Shown here one piece after another: positions 5,262 through 6,196 of a DNA stretch of 6,196 nucleotides. Origin of the DNA: Bacteroidales bacterium. GTDB lineage: Bacteria; Bacteroidota; Bacteroidia; Bacteroidales; UBA7960. The position numbers and the translations under genes were made by a program. The notes under the pieces were generated by a model. That model ran no database searches, was not told the origin of the DNA, and worked only from the letters and a program-made list of their open reading frames with translations. The stretch covers positions 1 through 6,196 of the forward strand of contig SLDN01000087.1 of assembly GCA_007125275.1 (NCBI GenBank), in the 5' to 3' direction. Every line of letters starts with the position of its first letter. The first letter of the stretch is position 1.

Positions 5262-6196
5262 TTAATATTGTCCGGCATGGCGATGCAGCAAACAAGCATC
5301 CCCATAGCTAAGAAAGCGGTAATTATTTGCAAGGGCGTGATGATAAATGTCTTTCCAGTCAGGGCCGGCAAATGCGGCAACAAGCAGGAGCAATGTGCTG
5401 CCGGGCAGGTGAAAATTCGTTATTAAGACGTCAGTCAGTTGAAAAGGGTAGCCTGGCACAATGATCATAGCGGTGTTTCCCTTCAGGTAATCTAATTTCC
5501 TTTTTTGAGCCCATTTCTCTAATGCCTTTAAGGCCGTTACCGACTCCGGCAGTGCTTCTTTCCATTCATATGGCGCCCATTGCGATAAATAGAACACGTC
5601 GTCTTGCGGCTCATCCCCTGCAAGCAATCTTGCGCCAAGCCAGTACAGGCTCTCTAGCGTGCGCATGCTGGTCGTGCCAACACATACAATTTCTTTCTTG
5701 TGCTGATATTTGTTATCAGCATCTACATGGTGTATGATGGACTGCAGCAGCTGTGTGCTGATACGAAACTCTTCCTGGTGCATCGTGTGGCCATCAATGG
5801 TTTGGCTGGTAACGGGTTTAAAGGTACCGGCGCCTACATGAAGGGTCAGAAATTCTGTATCGATGCCTTTGCTTTCAATCTTTTTCATCGTTGCCGGCGT
5901 AAAATGCAAGCCGGCCGTCGGAGCAGCAACAGAGCCTTCGTTTCGGGCAAAAACGCACTGGTAACTTTGTTTATCGCCAGCCTCAGCGGGTCTGGAAATA
6001 TACGGTGGCAATGGCGTTTTGCCAACCGCTTCCAGCACCTCTCCAAAGCTCAGGTGGCCAGGCTCCCAGGCAAAATTGATGATGTAACCATCGCTCCTAT
6101 GTTCTTCAATACGTGCCTTCAAAAGAAAAGTCTCCATGGGGTGCCGGATTTCCAACGTGCCGGATTTCCACTTTTTCGCATTTCCAACCAGGGCAA
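5262..6196 (-). CDS. queA: S-adenosylmethionine:tRNA ribosyltransferase-isomerase (QueA family), 5' end outside window
   Basis: QueA transfers and rearranges the ribosyl group of SAM onto 7-aminomethyl-7-deazaguanine at tRNA position 34, forming epoxyqueuosine. The frame is open to the right edge, so the visible part is 310 residues and about the first quarter is missing. The upstream residues (ALVGNAKKWKSGTLEI) also fit the family, so neither TTG at 6155 nor ATG at 6137 is the true start. Signature segments, in fragment numbering: PLPPYISRP (61-69), YQCVFARNEGSVAAPTAGLHFT (78-99), LTLHVGAGTFKPV (116-128), HTMHQEEF (136-143), VGTTSMRTLESL (172-183), PGYPFQLTDVLITNFHLPGSTLL (247-269) and YRFLSYGDACLL (292-303). 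Between RTLES and PGYPF are about 65 residues, clearly longer than the loop I recall in standard QueA; this matches a longer QueA-like form in Bacteroidota, so queuosine function is probable rather than certain. The last codons are CAA TAT followed by TAA at 5262-5264. The small methyltransferase gene follows on the same strand. Confidence 0.88.
   Translation of the reverse strand, partial: ALVGNAKKWKSGTLEIRHPMETFLLKARIEEHRSDGYIINFAWEPGHLSFGEVLEAVGKTPLPPYISRPAEAGDKQSYQCVFARNEGSVAAPTAGLHFTPATMKKIESKGIDTEFLTLHVGAGTFKPVTSQTIDGHTMHQEEFRISTQLLQSIIHHVDADNKYQHKKEIVCVGTTSMRTLESLYWLGARLLAGDEPQDDVFYLSQWAPYEWKEALPESVTALKALEKWAQKRKLDYLKGNTAMIIVPGYPFQLTDVLITNFHLPGSTLLLLVAAFAGPDWKDIYHHALANNYRFLSYGDACLLHRHAGQY
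6141..6170. repeat. Exact 14-bp direct repeat inside the queA-like gene
   Basis: GTGCCGGATTTCCA occurs at 6141-6154 and again at 6157-6170, separated by AC, so the period is 16 bp. The repeat lies in coding sequence. Because 16 is not a multiple of three, the two copies are read in different frames: minus-strand reading gives W-K-S-G-T from the right copy and L-E-I-R-H from the left. The frame stays open on both sides and the protein on both sides fits the family, so this does not by itself indicate a broken gene. Confidence 0.7.

Noticed and set aside
5262..6155. Treating TTG at 6155 (or ATG at 6137) as the true start of the queA-like gene
   Set aside because: The frame remains open to the window edge and the extra residues (ALVGNAKKWKSGTL) fit the QueA family, so the gene is cut by the window rather than short.

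Overview
The window looks like chromosomal DNA of a member of the Bacteroidota. The evidence is a long secreted protein with an N-terminal module, ASH-like and choice-of-anchor J-like (cleaved-adhesin-like) modules typical of that phylum. A perfect TTTG-(19)-TAnnTTTG promoter-like site, genes without clear Shine-Dalgarno sequences, and a short A+T-rich, purine-biased repeat in one spacer fit the same phylum. Every assignment was made by reading the sequence; no database search was run.

Layout from left to right. (1) Positions 1-2569, minus strand: the first 856 residues of a large exported multidomain protein whose C-terminus lies beyond position 1. Because this frame has no stop inside the window, it is easy to miss. 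(2) 2699-3412, minus: a stand-alone MnmD-type tRNA wobble-uridine methyltransferase with no ATG start, and a good Bacteroidota-type promoter overlapping its 5' end. (3) 3537-4460, plus: a UbiA-family membrane prenyltransferase of the MenA type. (4) 4461-5192, minus: a class I SAM-dependent methyltransferase that converges on the prenyltransferase with no spacer between the two stop codons. (5) 5262-6196, minus: the C-terminal 310 residues of a QueA-family SAM:tRNA ribosyltransferase-isomerase whose N-terminus lies beyond the right edge.

How the genes relate. Two of the five genes, mnmD and queA, act on the wobble base (position 34) of tRNA anticodons. They lie on the same strand but are separated by the prenyltransferase/methyltransferase pair, so they are not one simple operon. 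The queA-like gene and the small methyltransferase (68-70 bp apart, same strand) could be co-transcribed. The prenyltransferase is the only plus-strand gene and probably belongs to menaquinone or another isoprenoid-quinone/lipid pathway. The secreted protein is probably a surface or extracellular adhesion-type protein.

I see no tRNA or rRNA gene, CRISPR array, insertion sequence or phage gene, and no clear new multigene system. The points most worth checking are the unfinished surface protein, the missing ATG of mnmD, the insertion in the QueA-like protein, and two small tandem duplications at gene ends.
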